DNA of 64,000 bases, taken from assembly GCA_963971425.1 (NCBI GenBank), contig OZ020519.1, forward strand, positions 6,588,028-6,652,027, in the 5' to 3' direction. The first letter of the stretch is position 1. Each line of letters opens with the position of its first letter. Shown here in pieces: positions 33,178-44,197 of this stretch. This DNA comes from Bryoerythrophyllum caledonicum. Lineage: Eukaryota > Streptophyta > Bryopsida > Pottiales > Pottiaceae. The position numbers were made by a program, and so were the translations under genes. Below the pieces are notes generated by a model. It was not told the origin of the DNA. It worked only from the letters and a program-made list of their open reading frames with translations, and searched no databases.

Positions 33178-36100
33178 ATGGATAGTGGTGGTAGCAAGAA
33201 GAAATCAAAAGAGTCTAGTGCGTCTAAGGTAGAGATTAGCAGTGAGACACTCAATCATTTGATTTTGTATCTCTAAGATTTGCAAGTGAAAGTTTCACCT
33301 TCCAAAGCCAGCTCTAGTAGTGGCAATTTTGAACTATCCCCTATAGCCAAGTCTCCAACCGGGCCCCAGGATTTACCAAAGTGAGGCACAAAGGTGCTAA
33401 ATGAGGACTTCGTGACGTATTGGACCTCACTTGCTGGTATGCGCAAGGTTTGGGCCATTTGGGCATTAGAGGGTGTACTAGTACCTCTTTGTCGTGAGCA
33501 GGGCTAAGTTGAAGCCATGGATCCTGTGGTTGGAGATAAGGTCCTTGTCCTAAAGAACGTTGGGTCAAAATACGTTGTGGAGGTGGAAGATTTCCGTCGG
33601 GATAACCACTTGCTCACGTTGTCTTTTATCTTCACAGAGTTTGAGAGTGAGGGTTTCTTCTTTCACACTACGTAAGAGTGGAAAGTCCATACGTGGCGAG
33701 ATTGTGCCAACAGTGTGTGGGACATACTCAACTTGGAGATGCTCGATGAGGAAGTACCACCCACCATTTACGCTCCGGAGAAGAAAGGTACGCATGAAGC
33801 ATCGCGCTTCTTTGATTGAGCCACCCAATTCTTAATTTGGAGACGTGGAAGGGGCCCGGTTTCACTTGGAGAAATTCCTCCTTTGGGGTAGGCGTTTGTG
33901 AAAGAGTAGTCGAGGAAGTTGTCAATCAACCCGAAGAGGAGGAGGACACGGTTCAATCGATAGTGGAAGACAAAAAACTTTTTGGCGAGCCTAACGTGAG
34001 TGTTGTAGAATCAAATCTACTCAAGAGGCTACATCAATCATATTTTTGATTGCATAGACATGGTTTCATCATATGGAGGTGGAAAACATGGGATATAAAG
34101 ATTTTTGGGTGCCATGGGCACCAGTTAGGTCGATGACTTCAAGAGGGAGTTCACCATATGGTATGAACTCCAGAAATCCTGTAATTCCAACCTCAAGCCG
34201 TATATGGTTTGGAGGGCCTTATTTGGATGTTTGGAGGAAGCTCCGTCAGCAGATTATGGAGAATTTGAGGAGGCTTATCTTGCAGAAGTCCTAGCACTGA
34301 GAGATTTCTATGCACTGAACTACGCAGATGCTTTCAATGGAGCATCGAGGGTGCCATCACTTGTGGGCAAAGGAAAACATAAGAGGGCACAAGTGGTGCC
34401 AGGAAGATGAGTCAACATGTAGAGATGGTCAGTGCCCCACCTCCATTCAATCTTATAGTCAAGTTTTATATACAGCTTCGTTGAGACTACCAAAGTCAAT
34501 TGACACAAAAGATGAAGACGTTGAGGTCTTTTGCACGAGGAGGAATGAATCCTCGCGCGTAGCTCATGCAAGATTGCGGAGATTGATTTCTAGTACTCAT
34601 AGAGTCATGGGGCAACAAGCGGTGCGACATTCACACAACATCCTAGAGAAGGAGTTTTAAATCTTAGTTTGCAATGAAGCATTGCAATTGGGTGAGCCAC
34701 CAGCCTTGCGGTTTGTGTTCGAGACTTTAGAGCAAATTGAGATCAATTTGCTCGAGGAGAAGGTGGCCATGGGATTTCTCAAACGTGAAGAGAAGGCTCC
34801 CGAAAAGGCAAAGGTTGCCAAAGCTGTCATTCCCTCCTATGCCACTGGAACTAAGCCCTTATGCTAGGGTTGTGGTAACTCAGGACATTTGAGAAAGGAT
34901 TGCAAGGAAAGCAAGTCCTATATCCTCTAGTTGGTGGATTTTGCTTCGGTTGCGTTGCCAAAGGCCACTCCAAACTTAGGTATTGGAAGCTTCATCCCGA
35001 GTTAAAGCCTTCTAGAGGAAAATGAGGCAAGACAAAAGGCAAAGACAAGGAGTCGAAGACCTCTAGAGGAGAGAAGAAGAATTGGAAGGCCACGTTTGCA
35101 GAACTGGAGGCTAAGATGGAGGTCATGAGCACGAATGCTACTTCACTGAATAGTAAGCCTTAAATAATTCCTTGTTTTTATGCTAGGAGCAGGTTTAGAC
35201 CCAATGATGATAAATTAGAGGATTACATGCTCAGTGGCATGGCATTTCCTACCACGATGGCTTCCGGGAGGCTTATGTCCTTACACGGAGTCTAACACGG
35301 GTGATTAGGGAGACACCACGTGGAGCGAGCCCAACTTTGGATCCTCAACATGGAAAAGACAATCGGCAAGCTCGGTTATTAGAAACCTTCACGTTAGAGG
35401 AGATGGTGTCAAAATCTTCCATGAGATCTCTACTTTGATGGGAGGCGCCTTCAACACGCCCTACGATTGGAGTTGAAGAGCCAACGGATGCGGTGGTAAT
35501 TGAAGCGGCAAACATGGTTTGTTAGGCTTCGGTGTTTTTTCTGCGAAATTGATGTCACTAAAGGGCTTTAGCTTGGCCGCAGTCTTCAGGATGGCGGCCA
35601 CAATGTATGAGTTCAATAACATGGGCGTCAATGCGTTGACGATGGACGTGATTGAGGAGGCAGTGGATGAGAGTTGTGAAGACAACGTGGAGAAGTTGCT
35701 TTCAGTAGCCATGTGTCTCAACACCATGGCCGCCAGACCTGCAATTGAGAGGTCATCCATTACACCTAGTGTGATGGTGGTTGGCGACTCCCAGAGAATA
35801 TTCCAACTTGATGCACCTAGGTGGAGAGTTTTTGCAAGAGACAAATTTGTTCAAGCAGGTCGTGCCTATGGCATTGGAGAATCTTTCCATTGCTCAACAT
35901 CGAGATATATTGGGCTATGCTACAATACGGAGAGGAGGCTACCGACCGCAAGTGCGGCATTTTACTCTTAGAGACTATGTGTTTTTGCAGCAAGCAGCGC
36001 TCACCACCTTGGATGTGACGGTGGAACGAGTGATCTTGCGAGTTCGTGAGTTGAAGAACTCAAGAGTGTTATTGTTGGAGGGTTGTGATGGTAAGGTGTG

Positions 36101-36269
36101 GAAGGAGCACATGTGCAATTTGCCATTTGCCATTTGCCACATATTGATGGCACGGTACACCCTGGTCTTTCTCACACCTCTACTGGATTGCAATGTTAGT
36201 TGTGTGGTAGTGCCAAACGGGCTACCACAATGGTCATTTGTGACTTGTGTTCTACGGGGTGGCATTTAG
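33178..36269 (+). pseudogene. Decayed Ty3-type retrotransposon (gag plus integrase tail)
   Basis: A gag-like frame starts at about 33178 (MDSGGSKKKSKESSASK) and continues with stops and shifts (MDPVVGDKVLVLKNVGSKYV, EFTIWYELQKSCNSNLKP). Near 34861 there are two nucleocapsid zinc knuckles: one with a stop in its first loop (C-stop-GC, then GNSGHLRKDC), and a second, CFGCVAKGHSKLRY, that has lost its last Cys. Only ~0.7 kb later the frame reads MALENLSIAQHRDILGYAT, RRGGYRPQVRHFTLRDYVFL, LDVTVERVILRVRELKNSRV and LLLEGCDGKVWKEH. This resembles the C-terminal part of plant Ty3-type integrases. Protease, reverse transcriptase and RNase H are missing, so most of pol is deleted. No LTRs found. Confidence 0.65.
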
Positions 36270-37659
36270 AATAATTAATCCCACCTCTTTTAGAGGTATT
36301 TGTGGGTCAATGGTCGTGTCCACAATGTTTAGCACATTGAGAGTCTTCGTGGACAATTCTAGCCATTAAGAAAAGTGTTGGAGGTGATTAACAATGGGGC
36401 TCCCATTGCGCCCGACCTATCCTTTGTCTATGCAGTCTATTAGTGTCCTTTCTGTATATCGACCTGATTTCTCTAAACTTGAGAGGTTTTCATGATCGGT
36501 CGTTCCTCAAATTTACTTAATTGTGTGGTTTGGTGATGTGGAAGGGGCCTCAGTACCGGCAAAGGGGGCAAGTAAAGGGGTCCTTGTAGACCAATTACTA
36601 AATGTTGTGGTTTGGATATTTCTTTTTCCTAACCTAGGTCGTTGGATGGTTGATAGTTTCTGTCGTAACTATTGTTTTCGTTGTTTACGGAGGCAACAGT
36701 GATGGTTTAGCGTCCATAGCTCCAAATTTGTCTTTAACCATGCGCTCTCACATTTTGGCACGATGTTATCTTTACACGATGTGTTTGAGCACGACAAATT
36801 ATTTTTTTGCACCTTGTCCAAAAAAGGTGAAAAACTTGATTCATTGTGGAGTGAAAGATGTACACTATGGAAGGTTATTAATTTGACAATATCAAATGAA
36901 ACAATTTTATTTACTTTTGCTAAAAGTCTCATATTCATTGGAAGGTTGCAATAAAGTTCTTATTATGTGCCTATCCTATTTTTTTATTATTAAAGATGAC
37001 ATACCATTTTGTGTATAGATCCAATGAGTATAAAAATAACATTCCCACGTAGTTCTTATCTTCTCACAACTTTGTACAAAATTCAAAGTATCAAAAATAT
37101 ATATTACAATCTTGAGATTTCTGAGATCTAACAATTACAATCTAAACGTTCATGACATTTGCAAAAGCCCACTTTGGAACTTTTGATCTTTAGTGGCTAA
37201 ATCTACAAGTAGAGTTGGGCAAAAAAAAAATCTTGTCAAGTTGAATTTTCACCTAATGAAAAGTCTTGCTCTAAGAAGTAATTCCCCAAAAAATTGAAGT
37301 TTATTTTAGAATAAAATTGAAGAGGGATGGAAAACTATGGGTAAGACTAAATTAGTAGTTTAAAAATGTTTATTTATTTTTAATTAACTTTCACCGATTT
37401 TCACATGGAATGAACAGTCTTCAAGTGCTCTTTCTCTCCCCCGCCCCTTTTCTTTCTTGGATGAATACAGCTTTGAAGTTTTAAAGGTCCATGTACTTCA
37501 ATGTTGATAATGCGTGCCATCAACTCTCAAATGCATATCAAAGCCATTACCTTGTCACACTTGGTACTCGTTTCAATCTAGCCTGATTATAGTTATTTGC
37601 TACACAACTGAGAACATGGTCAAAGAACATCCAAGGAAGGTGGGCTTGTGAAACATCAC
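36270..37659. other. Intergenic, nothing recognised
   Basis: AT-rich DNA downstream of the retroelement remnant. No matching LTR and no coding signal. Confidence 0.35.
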
Positions 37660-37893
37660 TTAACCCTTAAACATCACAAGGTGCCGCTGGTGGCCACCGT
37701 ATTCTACATGTACGGTGTCGTATTTGAACATGATAAGGTTCAAATATTGAAATGACTCCCAAATGAAAGATGTTAGTTCAAGATTATTTAATCAAAAGGT
37801 GTAAATCTTGCTAAACTTTAATATATTTTTGGTATCCTACATAGTAAATTATGGTCATGTGTATATGGTTTTAGATTGACGTTTAAGGGTTAA
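37660..37893 (+). mobile_element. T2 MITE, complete, TTAA both sides
   Basis: TTAA|CCCTTAAACATCACAAGG at the left and TTGACGTTTAAGGG|TTAA at the right, 226 bp between. This is the reference copy for T2. Inner words: GGTGCCGCTGGTGGCCACC, GTATTTGAACATGATAAGGT, AAAGGTGTAAATCTTGCT. Confidence 0.8.
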
Positions 37894-38114
37894 TTCTTAA
37901 ACATCACAAGGTGCCACTAGTGGCCACCGTATTCTACACGTATAGTATCGTATTTGAACATGATATACTTCATATAACGAAATGACCTCCAAATGGATGA
38001 TGTTAGTTGAAGAATTTTCAATCCAAAGGTGTAAGTCTTGGTATATTTTCTATATCCTAGACGGTAAAATATGTGCCTATATATAAGGTTCCTAACTGAC
38101 GTTACAAGGGATAA
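37890..38114 (+). mobile_element. T2 MITE, second tandem copy
   Basis: It begins at the TTAA that closes the previous copy (TTAA|TTCTTAAACATCACAAGG) and ends TGACGTTACAAGGG|ATAA. Same orientation, with several differences from its neighbour, so it is not a recent tandem duplication. Two insertions at one TTAA is the simplest reading. Confidence 0.75.
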
Positions 38115-38152
38115 CTTATGTGCCATATCCTGAGTTACATCCCTTTCGCTCT

Positions 38153-38429
38153 GGCCAGGGAGAATTGACCCCCTCGCTCGTCCTTATCCGAGGTGGCCAC
38201 GAGGTGGTGGGGCCAAACCTGGCCCCTATTTTGTTTTTGGATGGGGCCCTATTTACACCAAGGTAGGGTCCTACGAGGTAAACAATCGCCGAAGGCCCCA
38301 AATTTGTCCCCAAAATCCAAAAATAGCCTCTGGACCCCCCAAAATAAGAGGGCCAGAAAAATGACCCCATGTAATTTAGACGGGGCCCACCTCGAGTAAG
38401 GACGAGCGAGGGGTCAATTCTCCCTGGCC
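38153..38429. mobile_element. Mutator-like MITE with 9 bp target duplication
   Basis: The left end GGCCAGGGAGAATTGACCCC is repeated inverted at the right (GGGGTCAATTCTCCCTGGCC). The inverted ends run ~34 bp in total, on through the CTCGCTCGTCCTTA block. The flanks are TTTCGCTCT and TTTCACTCT, a 9 bp target duplication with one difference. Nine-base duplications are typical of Mutator-like elements. 277 bp, non-coding. Confidence 0.75.
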
Positions 38430-39253
38430 TTTCACTCTCCTGTGCTGAAAATCTAAAGTATGCCCTCCGCCCTCAACACTTCACCTTCAGTGAAGTTGAT
38501 CCATTCAGTGAGCATCATGGGTTGTGGTTTTCTCGTATAGCATTAACCTTAATTAGTGATGTACTTTCCAGAAACAGACGTAACTTTTTGCAGGAGCTTG
38601 TAGTGCCTTAAAACAGCCCATCCGAGTTTGTTCAACTGATATATTAGGAAGGCCATGCTCGCCACATGAAGAATAGAATCTCATTCATGGGCAACTACTA
38701 TGCAGAAATGAGGGACTTTGCATTGGACGATCAGGGGGGTTTCACACTTGGAGGAAGGACCGAACTACATCAAAGACCGAACTCTGCTGAGAGGTTGAGT
38801 TTTGGAGAAGAAAAAAATGAATTCAAATATGAAAGTTGCGGAGGTTGGGTTTTTGTAGTGTCAAAAGGCCAAGGGTTGAGTTGAGAGTTTGTGATTTGTA
38901 TCATTCGGTGAATTCAATGTCAATTTTTATTTCTTAAAGGCTATTTTAAAAATTCTCTTATCTCATTTTCTTTAGTCATGGAGCATGAAAGGAAACACTT
39001 TTTTTTTCTTTTTTCTTTTTTCTTTTTTTGGTGGGGTTACAAACACATCACAAAAATGGCAAAAATGCTCATCACACACTGAATTCCAGCACAAGTACCG
39101 ACCCAAAAAAACGCATGTGAACGTTTAGGGTACAAAATTTAGGTAGAAGTTTTAGGTAGAAAAGTTTGGGTAAAAACCTGAGGTAAAGAATAGTGGTCAT
39201 AAGAAGTTATTGTTTCAAGCTCTCAATTGAGATCTTGTCAGAATTTGAATGTT
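38430..39253. other. Intergenic, T-rich run
   Basis: Holds a long T/C-rich run at about 39000-39030 and otherwise no recognisable feature. Confidence 0.4.
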
Positions 39254-40145
39254 TTCACCCCTAAATTTCATTGACAACTTCCAATGAAAAAAATCACTCC
39301 AAAATTGCAAATTCTCGTGCAATGACTAACGAAAGAAACAAAAACTTTAATCTCTAGTTTTGGCCATAGGATCTCTATCAAGACTTATTATGTATGATAC
39401 TAAAAAAAAATTGCAAAACTTTGACCGCAAGGATTGAAAGATTATAGTGTTCAAAGTAGGGGAAATGGTTCATATTCTTCCATGCTTTGAGTGGATGAGG
39501 AGACTTTGACTTCACTTGGTGTCAAATTTTTAAATTACACAAGAACAAAATTCATTACCATTGTTTAAGCATGATATTAGTTCCTTGTACACCAATTATT
39601 AGACGTAAATAAGGGATGTAGTATATTCAAAACAATTGTGGAGCGATGCTATCTTGTGAGTGGTAAGTAAAAACAAAATAGGAGAAAAATAATGATTTTG
39701 TATTTTTCTTTGAAAAGTATGAAAGTGATACCTATTACTAAACCATAAAACCTAAAATGTAAACCCTAATAACTAAATCCTTAACCCTAAACGCTAAATC
39801 TGATTGCTCAATGCTCACCGCTCACCATTTACCACTTACAAGATATCAATCCTCTCCAAACGGTCAATAAAAAGGTATTCACCACATATGAATATGAAAA
39901 AATAAATTAACAAAAAATGTGAAGACCTCTAAGTTTTATGGGGAAAGGAAGGAGTTCTTTGGTACCTTGTCCGACAGTAAGTGATAATGTGTGAAAATGA
40001 TTGACTTTAGTCAAAATGCTATTTTTTACCAAAGAAATGAATTTGTGTTTGACAACATGAAAGGAAATAATATTACTTTCTATTGTTTAAAATATCACAT
40101 TTAATAAAGTGTCATAGCAAAAGTTCTTGGAGTTGCATGACGTGC
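39254..40145 (-). mobile_element. T1 element, inverted, right end lost
   Basis: It begins TTCACCCCTAAATTTC (TTAA decayed to TTCA). It follows the reverse T1 order (GACCGCAAGGATTGAAAGAT, GACTTCACTTGGTGTCAAAT) to about 40145, where similarity stops at GCATGACGTGCCTAC. A ~200 bp segment at 39640-39850, with degenerate CCTAAACCC/AACCCTAA-like words, is extra relative to other copies. Confidence 0.65.
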
Positions 40146-41395
40146 CTACACTAGAGAATGTTTCCTCTAAGATGGCATAACTTTTCTTCCATAAGTTTAA
40201 TGATAATAAAAGTCATATTTTTTGGTAGCTCATGTCTTCTTGCATCTTTGTTAAAAAATTCAAGGATTATTAATTGCAACTATGGGAACGAGGCCAAGAT
40301 CCGCAAAAGTCCACCTTGGGACTTTTGTCATTTAGAGGTTGATGAAAAAATGTTCGGCACCTTGGCAAGAGTTTGGGTTTCTATTCTTATTCAACCAAAA
40401 CTTTCTTCAAGTGACCAAACTCTTTGCCCAAAGAGTCTCAAAAATCGTTGCCATGTACTAGGCCATTTTGGACACCATTTGCCACTCGAAATTAGAGGTA
40501 ATTGCAAGGTATGGCTAGAAGAGGAAACATGGAATACAATGTCATGGAGTTTTCTAGAAGAGGAAAGAGAAGAGAAGGCTCGGTGAGACTCGGATACAAA
40601 TAGAAATGGAGCACGAGGAATTTTCATGCTCCCTCTTTATGCATAAATGAAATGCATAAGTAGCGATGGCAATCAATGTTCTTGGGCCCTTCCGGATGCA
40701 AGCTAACGCATCTCCATAGTACTCCAAGTTCCCAACTTCACTACACCATTCACCTTATATAATATGGATGTACTATTGATGTGGATCATCTACACTAATT
40801 TGCATCAAGTACATGCATGTCAAGTTTGGATTGTGTATTCATTTTCAAGCAAGTGCGTGCCAATCACAGATTGCATGTAAATTTGTAATTAGTATAGAAA
40901 CTTGAATTACTATATAAAATGAATAGTGTAGTGGTTCCCCCATATCTTTCCTAGGCCAAGTCGCTCTCTCCATGTGGTCCCAATTACTAACCAAAGACCA
41001 TAAAGTAGGGGTGACTACATGGTCATCCCTTTTCACCTTTCAAGAAAATGAAAAATTCCGGACTTCCTAAAAATTCAAATGTTTGTAACTAGTATCCCAA
41101 AATTCCAGACCGGTATAAATGGACACCAACCCATAGGATATCAAACAACATTCATCAACTTATTCACAAATAGCATAGTGGGATAACTACACTATTCATA
41201 CCACTACACTATTCATACCACTACACTAAACATATGTTTTAGTGTAGTGACCACACATTGGACAATTTTGCATTTTACATTTTTTTTACTGGTCTAGTTT
41301 TCTGTTACAAGAGAGAGACCTCTAATTGTGGTGCAAGAATCAATACAAGCTTGTTGTGTTCTAAGGCAGATTTCAAGGATGTTAGTTTCTATTTG
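40146..41395. other. Intergenic, palindromic MITE scraps
   Basis: An open frame at 40158-40586 has no domain. Near 41180-41250 the sequence repeats ACTATTCATACCACTACACT and ends in a TAGTGTAGTG palindrome, resembling P-family ends. Nothing else is recognised. Confidence 0.35.
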
Positions 41396-41397
41396 TA

Positions 41398-43049
41398 TAG
41401 TGGGGTACCAATCAAAATGTCGTTTTTGAATTCGCAGTGAGAAAAATTTCAGTACTGCCAACTTTGAAAGCCTCCTCAGAGCTCAAAAATTGGTATTTTA
41501 CCACAAAAATTTTACCAAAGAATTGTCTTTAAGTCAATTACATGTATACCAAATTTCAAGGCCAAAAGATTCACCAAAAAAAAGTTATTCAAAATCTACC
41601 AACATTGGTAGTTGTGGAAATGTTTTCATTGCTGCCAACTTTGACAGCCTCCCAAAGATTGAATTTTTTTTCTTTGCCATGAAATTCTTGGAACAAAAAC
41701 CTCTTTATGTTAACAACATATGATAAAAATTTCAAGGCCAAAAGATTAATACAAAAAAAGAAATCCACAATCTACCAACATGTGTAGTTGTGGGAAACAA
41801 TGGGGGAAACCATTTCATTGCTACCAACTTTGACACCCTCCCAACGGTTGAGAAATTGTCTACTTACCATGAAATTTTTGGCACAACATGCTCTTTATGA
41901 TAACAACATTCATGCCAAATTTCAAGGTAAAAAAATTTATACACAAAAAACATTTACAATCTACCAATGTGTGTAGTTGTGAGATACCTTTTATTAAAGA
42001 CATTGAAGTTGTTGAAGTATGTCAGTCAATCATGCTTCTAGATTGAAATTCTCCAGATGATGCAATCTCTAATCATGAATGCTTCTCAAAAAAATCAAGG
42101 ATAGCCAAATTTAGTTGTGTGCACTTGTCAGATCTCAAAGACTTGCTTCATTTTATGAGTAGAGTGCTACAGGGATTGCTCATGGAAGATGGCGCACTTG
42201 TCCATCCTAGCAAAGTATGTGAAGAATGGAGACAAACAAACCTTGTGAAGAAGCTCGATTGGCATGCAAATTCTCCCGATCTCAATCCAATTGAGAACCT
42301 TTGGAAGATTTTGAAAGATGCTGTGCAACAAGGCCCAATATGTCCAAAAAATTTAGATGACTTGAAGGTAGTTACTGAAGAGAGCGGAGGTTAATCAATG
42401 ATACAAAGCTCCTTCAACTATGTCATTCTATGCCTTCTAGGTTACAAGCAGTGATTGAGGCAAATGGAGGACATACACGTTGGTAGATTGTAAATGTTTT
42501 TTGTGTATAAATTTTTTTACCTTGAAATTTGGCATGAATGTTGTTATCATAAAGAGCATGTTGTGCCAAAAATTTCATGGTAAGTAGACAATTTCTCAAC
42601 CGTTGGGAGGGTGTCAAAGTTGGTAGCAATGAAATGGTTTCCCCCATTGTTTCCCACAACTACACATGTTGGTAGATTGTGGATTTCTTTTTTTGTATTA
42701 ATCTTTTGGCCTTGAAATTTTTATCATATGTTGTTAACATAAAGAGGTTTTTGTTCCAAGAATTTCATGGCAAAGAAAAAAAATTCAATCTTTGGGAGGC
42801 TGTCAAAGTTGGCAGCAATGAAAACATTTCCACAACTACCAATGTTGGTAGATTTTGAATAACTTTTTTTCGGTGAATCTTATGGCCTTGAAATTTGGCG
42901 TGCATGTAATTGACTTAAAGACAATTCTTTGGTAAAATTTTTGTGGTAAAATACCAATTTTTGAGCTCTTAGGAGGCTTTCAAAGTTGGCAGTACTGAAA
43001 TTTTTCTCACTGCGAATTCAAAAACGACATTTTGATTGGTACCCCACTG
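41398..43049 (+). mobile_element. Tc1-like element with ~575 bp inverted repeats
   Basis: 1652 bp. The ends are TAGTGGGGTACCAATCAAAA (left) and its inverse, TTTTGATTGGTACCCCACTG (right), flanked on each side by TA (41396-41397 and 43050-43051). The left arm (41398 to ~41972) and right arm (~42474-43049) are nearly identical inverted copies. Each arm is built of ~165-190 bp subrepeats starting CCAACTTTGACA. The centre holds a broken Tc1/mariner transposase end. TA duplication and CAGT-type ends are known Tc1 traits; such long arms are not. Confidence 0.85.
42079..42486 (+). pseudogene. Tc1/mariner transposase C-terminal fragment (DD34E)
   Basis: The readable frame includes LLMEDGALVHPSK, which carries the second catalytic Asp, then DWHANSPDLNPIENLWKILK, the hallmark Tc1 block with its Glu. 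The Asp-to-Glu spacing is 34 residues, hence DD34E. The frame stops near 42394. A different frame then gives the usual Tc1 tail, SMPSRLQAVIEANGGHTRW, ending at the TAG at 42484, so there is a frameshift. The N-terminal DNA-binding domain and first catalytic Asp are absent. The last codons lie inside the right inverted repeat. Non-functional. Confidence 0.85.
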
Positions 43050-43480
43050 TACAGGTAAATAAAGCCTGCATGTCTTCATTTGCATCGCCTTCGGCTGCTC
43101 TCAGCTAAGATTCAAGAATCAACAACAAATTACTAATCCTTTCATTTTTTATTTTTTGTTTTCTAGATTGAAAGCATGTACCCCGTTTACATACTATATT
43201 AAAAGGAGAGTTAGGTACAGTCAGCTCTCTTTACCATAGCATATGTTACACCACTCATTGTCATTAAGGTAAGCACCCCATAACCAACAGAAACCCACAG
43301 CCAACGCCTATAAAATTGGGGTATATCCAACCCTCTTCCATCCCATTACCACCAACTCAGCTCCAAATGGAGGTTTTCTATTAGTCAATACCCTTACTTT
43401 TGGTCGTTGGTTATGGAGGTACCTACTGCTGGCCACCCACTAAACTTGGCTGCACTATTTGAAAATTCATAATTGATTGA

Positions 43481-44092
43481 GGCGCGGTTTACACTAAAGA
43501 CCAAGAGCCGTGACCAAGGAAAATGGATTAATTCCATGGTCACACTTCATGGTCACACTTCCATGGTCTCACTTCAAACAAATGTAAGTCTTAAAGCCCT
43601 TGGGCCTCTCACTAAGTGTAAACCGAACTTGGACCGGGAGGAATGACCATGTACTAAATAGTGGGCGTGTTGATTTTTTTAATGAATGCCTAAAAAGGGC
43701 GGTATTGCCTAACGTAACAAAGAAAATAAAACAAGCCAGAAAGACAAAAAGGGTGGCTGCCATTGTATCTACAATAAAATTGGGCCCGTCCAAAAAACCA
43801 ACCAAAAAAAAAAAACAATTTAAGAATAATAAAACGGCATTTCAGGCCCATGGTCTCCTCGTTTCAGCAATGAGAGAACCCATTTTGCCTCTTTCACCGC
43901 AAAATCCGGGGGACCCTTCAACATTATCCATTAGGCCTATTTCTAGGCCTTTTGAGGACCTCAAATCCTTTGGTCACTTTTCTTTTTTCCTCGTAGTGTA
44001 AATCCAAGTCATCACTAGATGAGTTGATGGAGCCAATCACAGATTTTAGAGGTGCATGGGACTAGTTCTTGGTCCATAGTGTAAACCGCCCC
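43481..44092. mobile_element. Insertion with GGCGCGGTTTACACTA ends
   Basis: The left GGCGCGGTTTACACTA and the right TAGTGTAAACCGCCCC are inverse to each other, 612 bp apart. It contains a 133-codon open frame on plus (43600-44001) and a 78-codon one on minus. Neither has a recognised domain, so I treat it as a non-autonomous DNA element. Target duplication unclear. Confidence 0.65.
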
Positions 44093-44197
44093 TCAGTTTT
44101 CATCGAAAAAATATGAAATCACTTGGATTGGAGTTGAAATTCTATTGGCTATCACTAAAATGTAAGAGTATAATTATCTCCTCTCTCCATAAATGTA

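Noticed and set aside
33178..36269. Working retroviral-type or host zinc-knuckle gene
   Set aside because: Stops, frame changes, a missing knuckle Cys and the absence of protease, reverse transcriptase and RNase H show it is dead.
39640..39850. Telomere-like CCTAAACCC repeats
   Set aside because: The words are irregular and mixed with other sequence. There is no true array of the plant telomere repeat, and it is likely chance within AT-rich DNA.
41398..43049. CRISPR-like or tandem array because of repeated CCAACTTTGACA blocks
   Set aside because: The units are long, inverted about a centre and flanked by TA with a Tc1 transposase fragment. This is a eukaryotic transposon.
43600..44001. 133-codon ORF as a real gene
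   Set aside because: It lies inside an element with inverted ends, is Lys/Asn-rich by composition and has no recognisable domain.
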